Assembly: GCA_948567375.1 (NCBI GenBank)
Contig: OX419756.1
Location: 45,548,552 to 45,612,551 of the forward strand
From: Lunularia cruciata
Taxonomy: Eukaryota; Streptophyta; Marchantiopsida; Lunulariales; Lunulariaceae
DNA: 64,000 nt
Direction of reading: 5' to 3'
Part shown: positions 63,600-64,000 of the stretch, one piece after another
Layout: the number at the start of each line of letters is the position of its first letter
Position numbering within the stretch: position 1 is the first letter of the stretch
The notes under the pieces: generated by a model
The model's input: only the letters and a program-made list of their open reading frames with translations
Databases searched by the model: none
What the model was told of the DNA's origin: nothing
Program-made: the position numbers and the translations under genes

Positions 63600-64000
63600 G
63601 AGCTTGATTAGTTCCAATGGTATTGAAGGCTTGACCTATGAAAATTTGCTTCACTTCAAGGTATGATATCTAATTGGGGTTGTAGGATCTTGGTTGATTC
63701 TAGAAGTTAAGAGAATTGTATGTTTATGCAAGTAATAATGATGGTATCATAATTTTAGAATATCATCAAGCAAGTTTGCCAAGAAGACAACCATGGAGCA
63801 AGCTTCAAAGAGAGATGAGTCCCTAGATGGGAAGTTTGTTAGTGAAGCAGCCATAGAGCAAGCTTTTGAGGAAGATAGATCTATTTTTGTGGTGTGGATC
63901 AAGCCGATTGCACAAGGACAATATGAGGAGAGCCAAGAGCCTCATCAAGCAAGGGTTGGATTGGTACATGGTGGTGTTCTTGGATGATATCTTAATCTTT
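63600..64000 (+). pseudogene. Protease remnant and RT catalytic segment of A2, joined by a deletion
   Basis: The protease motif near 63,680-63,725 reads RILVDSRS followed by a stop. After EPHQARVG (about 63,938-63,961) the sequence jumps to the segment before FLDDILI at the window end. In A these points are about 550 bp apart (about 56,900 and 56,350). The amino-terminal half of the RT palm is therefore missing. Confidence 0.8.

Larger units (their letters stand above)
62005..64000 (+). mobile_element. Second chromovirus A copy (A2), running off the window end
   Basis: The element opens with a 5' LTR (62,005-62,402), a decayed primer site, gag, a protease remnant and then the RT catalytic box at the very end. 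It interrupts D2 right after LARLAF. It is older-looking than A: CpG and CpNpG sites in the primer region are changed ('tttgaatcaaagcagaaat'). The jump from post-protease sequence to VVFLDDI near 63,961 shows an internal deletion of about 550 bp relative to A. Confidence 0.88.

Overview
The window is nuclear DNA from a land plant. It holds a thylakoid FtsH metalloprotease gene with a chloroplast-targeting presequence, spliceosomal GT-AG introns, a plant-type snurportin, and plant LTR retrotransposons primed by initiator-Met tRNA. Small introns, a repeat-poor gene island between AT-rich repeat deserts, and a Penelope-like element make a bryophyte or other early-diverging lineage plausible. That is inference; I cannot name the species.

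Layout. 1-6.1 kb holds fragments of a Ty3/gypsy-like family (called D here) with two gag zinc knuckles and a decayed protease, joined at the left edge to gag of a second family (B). 7.2-22 kb is the gene island with three genes: an intronless 695-residue protein of unknown family at 9.2-11.3 kb (+); a 7-exon snurportin-1 at 13.8-16.1 kb (-); and a 5-exon thylakoid FtsH of the FtsH1/5 type at 17.8-20.6 kb (-). A 102-bp Tourist-like MITE lies between the last two, and a palindromic G-box lies upstream of FtsH. 22-25 kb is AT-rich and gene-free.

25-45 kb is a nest three deep. A Penelope-like reverse transcriptase element (-) is split by a B-family chromovirus (B0, -, target duplication TCCCA on both sides). 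B0 is itself split in its integrase by a second B-family copy (B1, +). Direct copies of a non-coding repeat (C1, C2) flank the nest and may be the pseudo-LTRs of the Penelope-like element. C2 carries a solo LTR with a perfect AATTA duplication, and C1 supplies the empty site. 45-52 kb is AT-rich DNA with another solo LTR.

52-64 kb is a second stack. A D-family element (D2, +) was hit by a full chromovirus A (-, 53.55-59.15 kb), by a solo LTR (60.5-61.4 kb) and by a second A copy (A2, + strand, running off the end). The LTRs of A carry arrays of perfect heat-shock-element repeats immediately upstream of their TATA box.

The two findings most worth following are the unrecognised 695-residue protein, built from recurrent Gly-Asp-hydrophobic-Arg units, and the heat-shock-element promoter of family A. 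All retroelement coding regions here are decayed by stops and frameshifts. The three island genes look intact. All comparisons between copies were made by eye; no alignment, search or base-composition calculation was run.
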